Shown here: positions 8,635-16,155 of the stretch, one piece after another
Position numbering within the stretch: position 1 is the stretch's first letter
Layout: every line of letters begins with the position of its first letter
Assembly (NCBI GenBank): GCA_903921605.1
Contig: CAIXQV010000747.1
Coordinates: 1-17,881 of the forward strand
Direction of reading: 5' to 3'
From: an uncultured Planctomycetaceae bacterium
Lineage (GTDB): Bacteria; Planctomycetota; Planctomycetia; Planctomycetales; Planctomycetaceae
DNA: 17,881 nt
Notes under the pieces: model-generated
Databases searched by the model: none
What the model saw: only the letters and a program-made list of their open reading frames with translations
Told to the model about the DNA's origin: nothing
Position numbers and translations under genes: made by a program

Positions 8635-9246
8635 ATGCGTCATCATGTTCAACAATCCAGGACGACGGGGAACTGCGGGTTCTCGTTGTTTGAGTTGTTG
8701 ATTGTGATGACGATCATTGTCACGATCACGGCCATGGCTGCTCCGAATATGATGGAGCGAGTTCGTAACGGGAGAGTTCAGGAAGCCGCCGAAGACGTGC
8801 GTGAGGTTATGGCCTTTGCCAGACAGCAGGCGATCGATTCGGGAGTGGACTACCACGTTCGTTTTGAAGTCAATGGACAGGCTGTTGTGGCAATTCCCGC
8901 GGAGCCTCAGCCGACGCTGGTCAATCAGGCAGGAAACGATTCTTCTCAGACCGAAGTGCTGGTGATGTCGCTGGTCCTTGAGCCAGAAAAGATGTTCCTG
9001 CGAGCCGTAAAGGGAGAGAATGCCGGTGGCGAACAACTTGAGCCGGCTGCTTTTGCGAACTTGGACGGTAACGATAGTTTATCAAATCGCTCGTGGTCGA
9101 CTCCGATACTTTTTCGCTTCGATGGATCTGCGGAAGATCGAACATTTCGAGTCATGGACGAGGAGAATCGCACATCTGAGATTTCTGTGCGAGGACTCAC
9201 CGGGTCCATCAAAGTCGCCCCTGCCTTCATGATGGAGGCCGATTGA
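8635..9246 (+). CDS. gspH: Minor pseudopilin GspH-like
   Basis: This 203-residue protein has a type IV prepilin signal: leader of 15 residues ending NCG, then FSLFELLIVMTIIVTI with the +5 Glu at residue 20. The following helix runs MERVRNGRVQEAAEDVREV then MAFARQQAIDSG, the pattern seen in GspH/FimT proteins. The rest is a variable beta-rich C-terminal domain (FDGSAEDRTFRV). By position and length it is the GspH minor pseudopilin, expected near the pseudopilus tip. An in-frame TTG lies one codon upstream (8632), but the ATG at 8635 is preferred. The gene begins after a 192-base gap and its stop overlaps the gspI start by one base (TGATG), implying coupled translation. Confidence 0.85.
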   Translation: MRHHVQQSRTTGNCGFSLFELLIVMTIIVTITAMAAPNMMERVRNGRVQEAAEDVREVMAFARQQAIDSGVDYHVRFEVNGQAVVAIPAEPQPTLVNQAGNDSSQTEVLVMSLVLEPEKMFLRAVKGENAGGEQLEPAAFANLDGNDSLSNRSWSTPILFRFDGSAEDRTFRVMDEENRTSEISVRGLTGSIKVAPAFMMEAD

Positions 9247-9695
9247 TGCGACGAATCAGAGTTTCTCGCAATGCCTCAGCCGTGCAGCGACAACGGCGGA
9301 GCGGCCTGAGCCTGCTGGAGATTATTATCTCTGTCGCTATCTTTATGGCATCGCTGGCGGCCATCATGCAAGGTCTGCAAATTGGTCGAAGGTCGGAGCT
9401 ATCAGCACGACTGCAATCTGAAGCCGTGCTCCGTTCTGAAACGGTCATGGGCGAGATTCTCTGCGGAGCCAAAGAGGCATCAAGCGCGCAGGGGGGCAGC
9501 TTTGACGACGATGAGACGGGCCACTGGGAATGGTCGGCCGAAGTTGCAGAAGCCGGGACTACGGGACTGCTGCAGGTGACGGTGCTGGTTGAACACAGAC
9601 CGGGCGGAGAAGAACCAAACGCCGCCTTTACGCTGGTGCGTTTCATGCGAGATCCTCAGCTCTTCCTTGATGCCGCTCTGCAGGAGAGCGAATGA
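9246..9695 (+). CDS. gspI: Minor pseudopilin GspI-like
   Basis: This protein has 149 residues. A 20-residue leader ends QRRSG and is followed by LSLLEIIISVAIFMASL, with +5 Glu at residue 25; +1 is Leu rather than Phe. After the helix come a GspI-like segment (LRSETVMGEILCGA), then HWEWSAEV and a beta strand LLQVTVLVEH, which fits the short GspI fold. In characterised systems GspI forms the tip complex with GspJ and GspK. The ATG at 9246 shares its A with the gspH stop codon TGA; a TTG one codon earlier is less likely. The gene ends in a 4-base ATGA overlap with gspJ. Confidence 0.85.
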   Translation: MRRIRVSRNASAVQRQRRSGLSLLEIIISVAIFMASLAAIMQGLQIGRRSELSARLQSEAVLRSETVMGEILCGAKEASSAQGGSFDDDETGHWEWSAEVAEAGTTGLLQVTVLVEHRPGGEEPNAAFTLVRFMRDPQLFLDAALQESE

Positions 9696-10777
9696 TGAAG
9701 AGTTCATCCCGCAGTTCGGGACGACTGATCGCCGATGATCGGCGAGCCGCCTACACGATGCTCGAATTGATGATTGCCGTTGGCCTGACATCCCTGTTGA
9801 TGATTGCTCTCTTCGCCGCGTTGCAGCAGTACTTCAGTTTGCAGCTCGACAGCAATGAAGAGATCACTCGCCAGCAAATAGCACGGTCTCTGCTGCGTCA
9901 GATGACACGTGACATTCAATCAGTGGTGTTCGTTAAAAAGCTGGCTAACGACGAGACATCGGGGACATCGACCAGTGTTAGCGAGGGAAGCAGCTCCGCG
10001 TCGAGTTCAGACGGCAGTTCTGGATCGTCCGGCAGTTCATCATCAGATTCCTCTTCTGGCGGTTCGTCATCCGGCAGTTCATCCTCGGGTTCAGGAACAA
10101 CCGGAGGAACGGGCAGCAGTTCAACGTCCACAGGATCGGCGGGTTCAAGTTCAGGCTCGCTCGACGGCAATTCCTATGGTCAGTCTTCAATTGATCCTGA
10201 GACCGTGATGACCACCTACACGAACGGTCTCGTGGGAACTGCGACCGACCTGCAGTTGTTTGTCAGCCGACCGGAGAAGAGTCTGGCCTATGTTGCTTCG
10301 CAGGATCTGACTTCGACAAGTCAGCGAACAAGCGATCTCATGATCATTCGGTACTTGATGGCTCAGTCTGGTGGTGGTGGTTTGGCGTCTGCGATTGCCG
10401 ACAAAGAATCGATTGGAACGAAATCCGGCCCGGTCGGGATCGCGAAGCTTGAAGGCGATTTGTACGGTCTGAGCACTGCGGTCGAAACCAGTGAAGAATC
10501 TCCACAGCTGGCTGCCAGCAAGCTATTGGCCAAAGAAGTCTCGGGGTTGCAGTTTCGATATTATGACGGCCTTAGCTGGCAGGAATCATGGGACAGCAAC
10601 GCGTTGAATGAAATGCCGAAAGCGATTGAGATTACTCTGACACTACGAAATCAGGAAGATGCCGGAGAAGCGTTTTCGGATAACGTTACCGACCCCTACG
10701 CACTGCCCGAGACGACTCATCGCATGGTCGTTCCGATCCCGGTTGCTGAACCGTTCGTAACGGAGTCGGCACTATGA
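9692..10777 (+). CDS. gspJ: Minor pseudopilin GspJ-like with Ser/Gly-rich insertion
   Basis: This protein has 361 residues, against roughly 200 for typical GspJ. The prepilin-type helix is YTMLELMIAVGLTSLLMIAL, with +5 Glu at residue 25. The residue before the predicted cut is Ala20 (RRAA/Y) instead of the usual Gly. The first globular part (IARSLLRQMTRDIQSVVF) matches GspJ. Residues about 89-156 are almost entirely Ser, Gly and Thr and interrupt the fold. It resumes with TDLQLFVSRP and ends with VSGLQFRYYDGLSWQESWDS and IEITLTLR, the typical GspJ C-terminal strand pattern. The start overlaps the gspI stop (ATGA) and follows GGAG at 9683-9686; ATG at 9695 is a possible alternative. The stop overlaps gspK by 4 bases. 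Confidence 0.88.
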   Translation: MMKSSSRSSGRLIADDRRAAYTMLELMIAVGLTSLLMIALFAALQQYFSLQLDSNEEITRQQIARSLLRQMTRDIQSVVFVKKLANDETSGTSTSVSEGSSSASSSDGSSGSSGSSSSDSSSGGSSSGSSSSGSGTTGGTGSSSTSTGSAGSSSGSLDGNSYGQSSIDPETVMTTYTNGLVGTATDLQLFVSRPEKSLAYVASQDLTSTSQRTSDLMIIRYLMAQSGGGGLASAIADKESIGTKSGPVGIAKLEGDLYGLSTAVETSEESPQLAASKLLAKEVSGLQFRYYDGLSWQESWDSNALNEMPKAIEITLTLRNQEDAGEAFSDNVTDPYALPETTHRMVVPIPVAEPFVTESAL

Positions 10778-12423
10778 AGACGAAACATTTGCTTGTCACA
10801 GGAACTGCCAGTCGATCGAAAGGCCCGGCTTCTCGCCGTGGATTCATCCTGCTGGTCGTGACCGTCGTTGTGATTTTGTTGTCGTTGGCGGCTTATGGTT
10901 ATATGAACTCCATGGCTACGGAACACGCTGCTGCGGCGATGTTTGGACGCGACGTGGAAGCTCGTATGGCTGCCGAGTCGGCCGCTGAGTTTGCGGCCTG
11001 TCAGATTGCTCTGAAGGAAACGGATCCGTCGATCGACGTGTATCACAATCCGGGCACGTTCCACAATCAGGCGATGAATGAGACGGATAATCCTCGTGGT
11101 CAGGTTCGATTTTCGATTGTTGTCCCGGATATCAACGGAACCACGGCCGGAATGCCTCGATCCGGACTGAGCTCCGAGAATGCAAAATTCAATATCAATC
11201 GACTGATGGAGTTTGAAAACGATACGGACGACACAACTGATCCCTATATCGCACTTTCGTACATTCCCAACATGACGGAAGACATCACGAACGCCATTCT
11301 CGACTGGATCGACAGCGACGAAGAAGCAAGGCTTGGCGGTGCCGAATCGATCACGTATCAGGGCCTGGCGGTACCTTACTCTGCTCGAAACGCGCCGTTG
11401 GAATCGATTGACGAATTGTTGCAGATCCAGGGCATTACGCCGCAACTGTTCTACGGCGAAGATGCCAATCGAAACGGAGTTCTGGACCCTAATGAAGACG
11501 ACGGCGCAGAAAAACCTCCGTTCGATGATGCTGACGGTGTCCTCGACGCTGGGTTCCGCGACTATTTGACGGTATCCAGCCGAGAACGCAATACGCTGCC
11601 GGGCGGTGACAAGAAGATCAACATCAACAACGGCATCGTTGCCGAGATGTTCGACTTCCTGGAAGAAGAGTTCGACACGGAAACAGCGACGTTCATCACC
11701 GCGTATCGAATGAAAGGCGATCAGAACGCCGATTCTCTGGCTCAGGGAAAGCTGACGATTGAGCAACAGCAGCTGGTTGACTGGATCGCGAAGAACATCT
11801 CCAGCGGGGAATTGGGTGAAGTCACTCGCGGCGGCATGGATCTCTCAGAACCTCCCACCGCCCAGTTTCGTTCGCTCTACGATTTAATCGATGCCAAGGT
11901 CGAAGTTGAGATCAACGGAGGTTTGGTGACTCTCACCAGTCCGTGGACTTCCGATGCGGGTTCCCTTCTGGAAAGTATGCCCCTCCTTGAAGCGAAACTA
12001 ACGGTGCTGAATGACGAATTCGTTGACGGACGCATCAACATCAATCAGGCTCCAAAGGAGATTCTGATGGCGATGCCGGATGTCACGGAAAAAATTGCCG
12101 ACGATATTATCGCCGCTCGTCCACCGATTGAAGCAGGTGGCATGTCGGCCGCCATGATGGCGACTCGCGTGACCCCCGCGTGGCTGCTGGCCGAAGGCTG
12201 GGTCGATCTGCCGACATTCAAACGACTGGGCCCGTGGCTCACAACTGGCGGAGACGTCTATTCGTTTCAGGCGGTTGGGCACTTCGATGAAGGCGGCCCG
12301 ACGACACGTCTGGAAGCAATGATCGACGCCACAAAATCTCCCCCACGAATTGTATTTCAACGCGATCTCACTCACCTGGGAAGAGGCTTTACCCCGTCAC
12401 TTCTCGACGGCTCTCCGGAATAG
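10774..12423 (+). CDS. gspK: Minor pseudopilin GspK-like, large, with EF-hand-type loop
   Basis: This protein has 549 residues, longer than typical GspK (about 320). The leader ends SRRG at residue 23, followed by FILLVVTVVVILLSLAAYGY; +5 is Val28, not Glu, which is characteristic of GspK at the pseudopilus tip. GspK landmarks follow: AKFNINRL (~135), AILDWIDSDEEARLGGAES, then VPYSARNAPLESIDELLQIQG. An insertion holds a textbook EF-hand loop DANRNGVLDPNE at residues 230-241, then DDADGVLDAG. Two further helical modules begin KININNG and GRININQAPKEILMAMP (helix-hairpin-helix-like). Characterised GspK binds calcium, though at other sites. The gene starts within the gspJ stop (ATGA), closing the operon; no gspL or gspM follows. 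Confidence 0.92.
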   Translation: MKTKHLLVTGTASRSKGPASRRGFILLVVTVVVILLSLAAYGYMNSMATEHAAAAMFGRDVEARMAAESAAEFAACQIALKETDPSIDVYHNPGTFHNQAMNETDNPRGQVRFSIVVPDINGTTAGMPRSGLSSENAKFNINRLMEFENDTDDTTDPYIALSYIPNMTEDITNAILDWIDSDEEARLGGAESITYQGLAVPYSARNAPLESIDELLQIQGITPQLFYGEDANRNGVLDPNEDDGAEKPPFDDADGVLDAGFRDYLTVSSRERNTLPGGDKKININNGIVAEMFDFLEEEFDTETATFITAYRMKGDQNADSLAQGKLTIEQQQLVDWIAKNISSGELGEVTRGGMDLSEPPTAQFRSLYDLIDAKVEVEINGGLVTLTSPWTSDAGSLLESMPLLEAKLTVLNDEFVDGRININQAPKEILMAMPDVTEKIADDIIAARPPIEAGGMSAAMMATRVTPAWLLAEGWVDLPTFKRLGPWLTTGGDVYSFQAVGHFDEGGPTTRLEAMIDATKSPPRIVFQRDLTHLGRGFTPSLLDGSPE

Positions 12424-12435
12424 CGAGGCTGACTT

Positions 12436-12454
12436 CGGCAGTTCTTGCCGTTTT
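12436..12454 (+). terminator. Weak Rho-independent-type terminator after gspK
   Basis: CGGCA (12436-12440), loop GTTCT, TGCCG (12446-12450), then TTTT, beginning 13 bases after the gspK stop. The 5-bp stem is short, so efficiency is doubtful, but placement at the end of the gsp operon fits. Confidence 0.45.
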
Positions 12455-12639
12455 ACCACGCGGACTATTCGCTATCACCAACCGGGTCTTCATTAACATT
12501 GATCGCTTGTGTTAGATTGTCTTTAACTCGAGGGCTGGTTTCTCGATCTTCAGTTGAGGATCTTCCCTTTATCGTGCTCATTACGGGCACGTGACAGGCC
12601 CGGGAGAATTTGAACGAGTTCTCAGACACACTGGGAACA

Positions 12640-12655
12640 CCCGAGGATCCTCGGG
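12640..12655. repeat. Perfect 16-base palindrome
   Basis: CCCGAGGATCCTCGGG is its own reverse complement over all 16 bases, with no spacer. It lies about 106 bases before the prenol kinase-like start. Possible roles are an operator for a dimeric regulator or a cruciform; no known consensus is matched. Confidence 0.6.
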
Positions 12656-12760
12656 GATGTCAAAGCGGGCGTGTGAGTTTGAGTCGACAAACGTCTTAAG
12701 AATGATATTCTCCGGACGTCGTTCGATTGCTTGGTTCCTGAAAGCAGACAGGTCGAACAT

Positions 12761-13483
12761 ATGGACTCCAGCTTCAGCAATAATCAGCCGGTAGGACTCA
12801 GGGAACCTCCGGTTAAGGTCCTCAAGGATGACCTTCCGATTGCCACAACGCCAGGGCTCGCTTTTCGCTCGTTGCCCTATCGCGAAATTAAACGCCGACT
12901 TTGGCACATGGCCCCCGGTTTGCTGGCCTTTGGTCTGCACATATTTCCTCATGCAGATCCCATCTCTTGGTTAATGCGAACGATCATCATTGGCTGCTGT
13001 GCGGTCATCGGGCTGCGAATCTTTTACAACTTTCAGCAGATTCAGCGCCAGGGAGAGGGTGCTGGGGTCGCCGCTATTTGTGGCTACGCATTCTCCGTCC
13101 TGTTTATGTGCCTGCTCTACCCGCAGGATCTTGAGCTTGGCCTGGCAGTTCTTTCCATCCTTGCGTTCGGAGATGGATCCGCCACTCTGTTTGGTCTGAT
13201 GTTGCGAGGGCCACGATTGCCCTGGAATCAGGCGAAATCCTGGAGCGGACTGCTGGCCTTCATCGGGGTAGGATCCTTAATGACCGCGTGGATCTACTGG
13301 GGTGAGACGCATAATCCGGAAGCGGCTGAGCCCGCAGTTTCCTTCGGCATGGCGCTGGCATTGACGATGCCGGCCGTGGTCTCCGCAGCGTTTGCCGAAT
13401 CAATTCGGTCGAACATCAACGACAACGTGCGAGTGGGCGTCATTGCGGCGGTTGTTCTGGCGCTGGTACACAATCTGCGATAA
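12761..13483 (+). CDS. CTP-dependent prenol kinase-like membrane protein (dolichol/phytol kinase type)
   Basis: This 240-residue polytopic membrane protein is probably an inner-membrane enzyme of the dolichol kinase/phytol kinase/CDP-diglyceride synthetase superfamily, which uses CTP. After an N-terminal cytoplasmic stretch, RRLWHMAPGLLAFGLHIFP begins the membrane region; about six hydrophobic segments follow. The diagnostic part is AFGDGSATLFGLMLRGPRLP, followed by WNQAKSWSGLLAF, matching the family's GD..A...G......K...G...F pattern. Near the C-terminus FAESIRSNINDNVRV fits the family's E......DN motif. The substrate (phytol, polyprenol, phosphatidate) cannot be told from sequence. The ATG at 12761 is chosen over an upstream in-frame TTG (12731) because AGG lies eight bases before it. 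Its stop is 15 bases from the stop of the convergent HD-GYP gene. Confidence 0.75.
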   Translation: MDSSFSNNQPVGLREPPVKVLKDDLPIATTPGLAFRSLPYREIKRRLWHMAPGLLAFGLHIFPHADPISWLMRTIIIGCCAVIGLRIFYNFQQIQRQGEGAGVAAICGYAFSVLFMCLLYPQDLELGLAVLSILAFGDGSATLFGLMLRGPRLPWNQAKSWSGLLAFIGVGSLMTAWIYWGETHNPEAAEPAVSFGMALALTMPAVVSAAFAESIRSNINDNVRVGVIAAVVLALVHNLR

Positions 13484-13498
13484 TGCTCGATCGAATCT

Positions 13499-15229
13499 TC
13501 AACCATTGACGCATGCCTGCCGCAGTTCAAGTGAATCCGTTTGTGACGCTTCAGATCTTGTCGGCAAGTAGGTCGATGATCTCTGACTGGCAAGCAGACG
13601 GATCCCGCTGACCGTGCGAAAGAACGCATCAACACATTGCGGATCCCACTGATTGCCGCTGCCTCCTCGCAGAATCGCTTCAGCTTTGTCGGTTGGCATC
13701 CCGCGTCGATACGGACGATTGCTGGTCATCGCGTCATACGAATCGGCCACTGCAAGAATACGAGCATACAGCGGAATCTCTTCGCCTTTGAGACCATTCG
13801 GATAGCCGGAACCGTCCATTGCTTCGTGATGGTGCAGAACTCCGGGAAGAACGTAGCTCAGGTTCTCCAGATGCTTCAGAATTTCGTACCCGATGACTGG
13901 ATGCTGCTTGATCAGTTCGAACTCAGCGTCGGTCAAACGCCCCGGCTTCTTCAGCACGTAGTCGGGAACGCCAATCTTACCGACGTCGTGCAGTAGCCCG
14001 GTCATGTAGACTTCTTCGCACTTTGCATCGGGCAACGACAACTCGCGAGCAATCAGGCGGGAGAATTCGGCCACACGATCGCTATGACCGCAAGTGTACG
14101 AGTCCTTCGCGTCGATGGCATTGATCATTGAGCGAATCACGCCACGCAGCAGGATCTCCTTTTCGTGGAACAGGCCGCAGTTTCGTCCATGGGACGCAAG
14201 CACAACAGCCGTAGCGCTCATCAGGCTGGCTTCAAACGTCCCGAACTCCCGCTCACTCATGTAAGTTCGGTAACTCGGATCGCCGAAAGTTCGTGAGCAA
14301 CTTTCTGCGGCCATCTCCTTGTCTACGGCCAACAGCCAGCCGAGTCTCCCGGACGCAGTTGCCACAGGCACCAGCACGCAGGATTCAATGCCCTCAAATC
14401 CGCCATCACTGAATTCCCGCTTGGGAAAGTTCTTGACGACGGTGCGGTCGGCATTTTTTCCACGCAGTGCTTCGATGATGGCCAGACAGTTACGACGAGG
14501 AATCCGAACCGGGCCTGTCTGCCAGATGATTGGCAATCGCGAGTTCAGACCTGTGACGGCCACATCACGGACAAAAATCAGTGAATGAGCATTCATCAAC
14601 TGGCAGAGTGATGGCAATACAGTCTCGGCGATCCGCTCGACGCTGTTTCCAGACTCACTGAGTTCCAGATTGTTGGCCAGATTTCGAAGCCATGTCAGTT
14701 CTTCAAGATCCTCAGAAACCTGCGAGGCGTAGGCTTCAAGCTGCTCATATTGTGATGAGATCTCCGTTGCGGATGATCGAACAGAAAGCTCGCGTGTCCA
14801 TGCACAGAGTGAAGAACGATTGACCAGTTCCGCAAGTTCATCAGGATCAGTGCCAACCAGTTCCAGAGCAACCCCGGATGCCGGATCATCCAGCAAAGGC
14901 ACGACCCAGGCAAAGTTCTTCTCAGAGATGCGTTTGAGCTGCGGTTGTCCGCTACTGAGCACGCCCCTGCACAGTGCGATGACCTCCGCTAACGCCAAAG
15001 CAGATAGCGTATCTTTCAGGACCGGCACGTCGCGGAGGTCGAATTCAGTTGCTCCCACCGGCCGGAGTACGGAAAAACGAGTGCCCATCAGTTCCCGAGT
15101 GAATCGGTCACTTTCAGCGGTTTGCTGATCCTGATAGGCCTGTATCATGATGCCCAGATATCCCGGAACGTGTATTCGCACCATGCGGACTCCCGCCGAG
15201 CGGCGCGATGTCACCTGATAGTGTCCCAT
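13499..15229 (-). CDS. GAF-like/HD-GYP protein, probable cyclic-di-GMP phosphodiesterase
   Basis: This 576-residue protein has no signal peptide or membrane segment and is probably cytoplasmic. Residues about 155-195 look coiled-coil-like, about 195-365 form a GAF-like sensory domain (LIFVRDVAVTG, CVLVPVATASGRLGWLLAVDKE), and about 375-555 form a complete HD-GYP domain. The metal and catalytic residues are present: GHSDR at 381-385, HDVGKIG at 414-420, H443, HHHE at 466-469, DGSGYP at 472-477, then ILAVADSYDAMTSNRPYR. HD-GYP enzymes hydrolyse cyclic-di-GMP; the input signal is unknown. The ATG at 15229 gives the longest form. An in-frame ATG at 15184 has GGGAG five bases before it and may be the real start (561 residues). 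There is no direct link to the gsp operon beyond proximity; the gene is convergent with the prenol kinase-like gene. Confidence 0.95.
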   Translation of the reverse strand: MGHYQVTSRRSAGVRMVRIHVPGYLGIMIQAYQDQQTAESDRFTRELMGTRFSVLRPVGATEFDLRDVPVLKDTLSALALAEVIALCRGVLSSGQPQLKRISEKNFAWVVPLLDDPASGVALELVGTDPDELAELVNRSSLCAWTRELSVRSSATEISSQYEQLEAYASQVSEDLEELTWLRNLANNLELSESGNSVERIAETVLPSLCQLMNAHSLIFVRDVAVTGLNSRLPIIWQTGPVRIPRRNCLAIIEALRGKNADRTVVKNFPKREFSDGGFEGIESCVLVPVATASGRLGWLLAVDKEMAAESCSRTFGDPSYRTYMSEREFGTFEASLMSATAVVLASHGRNCGLFHEKEILLRGVIRSMINAIDAKDSYTCGHSDRVAEFSRLIARELSLPDAKCEEVYMTGLLHDVGKIGVPDYVLKKPGRLTDAEFELIKQHPVIGYEILKHLENLSYVLPGVLHHHEAMDGSGYPNGLKGEEIPLYARILAVADSYDAMTSNRPYRRGMPTDKAEAILRGGSGNQWDPQCVDAFFRTVSGIRLLASQRSSTYLPTRSEASQTDSLELRQACVNG

Positions 15230-15544
15230 TCGAGTCTAGGTCAGGAGCATCCGCCCAGGTGGCGTTACCCCGAAGAAACGCCACATTCTAACCCGGAATA
15301 ATCGGCACGATCGGCGATATTCGGGCGACTCATGCTCATTCACGTGATGGACTACTCACCATTAGCGACTTGTCCCATGGCCTGGAGACACCGCGGCCAA
15401 CGGCAGATCAACTCCCCCGGCCTGACTCATTAAGTCTGTGATTCCCGTGGTCTTTCCTCGAAAGTCTCCCTTCCATTTGGCGTTGGCTCATGCTGCCCCA
15501 GCTGAATGCAGAGTTTCTCTCAACACCTGAAGCTGAGATGGAAG
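15230..15544 (-). other. Leader/intergenic stretch upstream of the HD-GYP gene (315 bases)
   Basis: No credible gene is seen on either strand. About 30 bases before the HD-GYP start is an 8-bp perfect inverted repeat, GTGGCGTT (15259-15266) and AACGCCAC (15277-15284), with a 10-base loop; it could be a leader hairpin or an operator. Read on the minus strand, a -10-like TAGAAT lies just upstream of that hairpin, without a recognisable -35. Confidence 0.35.
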
Positions 15545-16155
15545 TTACTCCCTTCGAAGCATCTCGAGTTGAATTGCCACGCCTCGCAGATCCATTCTGT
15601 GAATTGCGTTCAGTTCGTCCTGAAGGTGGTTCAGCGACCCAACCATATGACTCATGAAACGAACAAACTGTTGGAACGACCGGTAACTGACGAAGTGATG
15701 AGGTGATGAAGGAACTCCCTGGTTGCCTCAAACAGGTAATCAACAGTTAGCGGCATGCGAATCCTCCAGGACGATAACCACCACTGGAAGGCCATCTTCA
15801 GACCTCGTTGAAAGAGGCGAGCACTGCTCTTCTGCTTCGTGACAAAACGGAATTGTGTTTCGCCGAAACCCATGTTGTCGTCGTTCAGAGTGCCATTCAC
15901 CCTGCGTTGCTCATACGGCTCGACTCGATCGTCTGAGGGAATCTCTGCATAGTGTTGTCGCGTGGCGGCATCATGATGCGTTCCTGCATCGAGAATAAAA
16001 ACGCCAAACTGCAGGGAAGCACTACCGCCAAAAGGTCCGACGATTCCGTGAATGTGACATGCATCATGCACTGCGATGTGTTCAGCCCGAATCTTGATTC
16101 CTGAAGCACGGAAAAAGTCAGCAGGTTCCTGTCGCTCGACATAAACATGTCTCAT
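15545..16155 (-). pseudogene. Unrecognised reading frame interrupted by an 8-bp tandem duplication
   Basis: From ATG at 16155 a minus-strand frame of ordinary codon use runs 167 codons and stops at 15652. Near its end the coding-like signal changes frame: the second frame continues as FQQFVRFMSHMVGSLNHLQD and ends in MLRRE with a stop at 15545-15547. Exactly at the switch the plus strand reads GTGATGAG-GTGATGAA (15695-15710), a tandem 8-base unit with one mismatch. Removing one unit fuses the two frames into a continuous protein of 200 residues. No domain is recognised; the N-terminal half is beta-like (GIKIRAEHIAVHDA) and the C-terminal half helical (FQWWLSSWRIRM). It may be a decaying gene, a phase-variable gene, or simply a shorter protein. 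No Shine-Dalgarno sequence is seen, and an in-frame stop inside the 16156-16174 hairpin prevents a longer N-terminus. Confidence 0.45.
15694..15709 (+). repeat. Tandem 8-base repeat (GTGATGA units)
   Basis: Two adjacent units, AGTGATGA and GGTGATGA, are identical at 7 of 8 positions. A shift of 8 bases is exactly what is needed to join the two minus-strand frames around it. Confidence 0.6.

Larger units (their letters stand above)
12424..12760 (+). other. Intergenic region between gspK and the prenol kinase-like gene (337 bases)
   Basis: No credible gene is seen. The region starts with a weak terminator-like hairpin (12436-12454). It then carries a repeated GATCTTC (about 12544-12563) and a perfect palindrome (12640-12655). 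It ends with AGG at 12750-12752, eight bases before the ATG at 12761. A -35/-10-like pair TTGATC / TTTAAC with 17-base spacing occurs around 12499-12527, but the match is weak. Confidence 0.4.

Noticed and set aside
9956..10160. Microsatellite or CRISPR-like repeat in gspJ
   Set aside because: The DNA repeats are irregular and encode an in-frame Ser/Gly run; there are no uniform repeats with unique spacers.
9916..10170. Acidic, Pro-rich minus-strand open frame
   Set aside because: It is the antisense reading of the Ser/Gly codon run in gspJ, which yields Glu/Asp/Pro codons automatically.
10717..11766. Minus-strand open frame of 349 codons opposite gspK
   Set aside because: It lies wholly against gspJ/gspK, whose motifs and overlaps are clear. 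Its translation shows no recognisable domain and its composition is that of an antisense shadow.
13637..13996. Plus-strand open frame of 119 codons
   Set aside because: It is antisense to the HD-GYP catalytic motifs of the real minus-strand gene.
15408..15743. Minus-strand open frame of 111 codons
   Set aside because: Ser/Arg-rich with no domain, and it overlaps the frame pair that joins better as one 200-residue protein. It may owe its length to the same frame shift.
15897..16148. Minus-strand open frame of 83 codons
   Set aside because: Out of frame with the better coding-like frame 15652-16155, with atypical composition.
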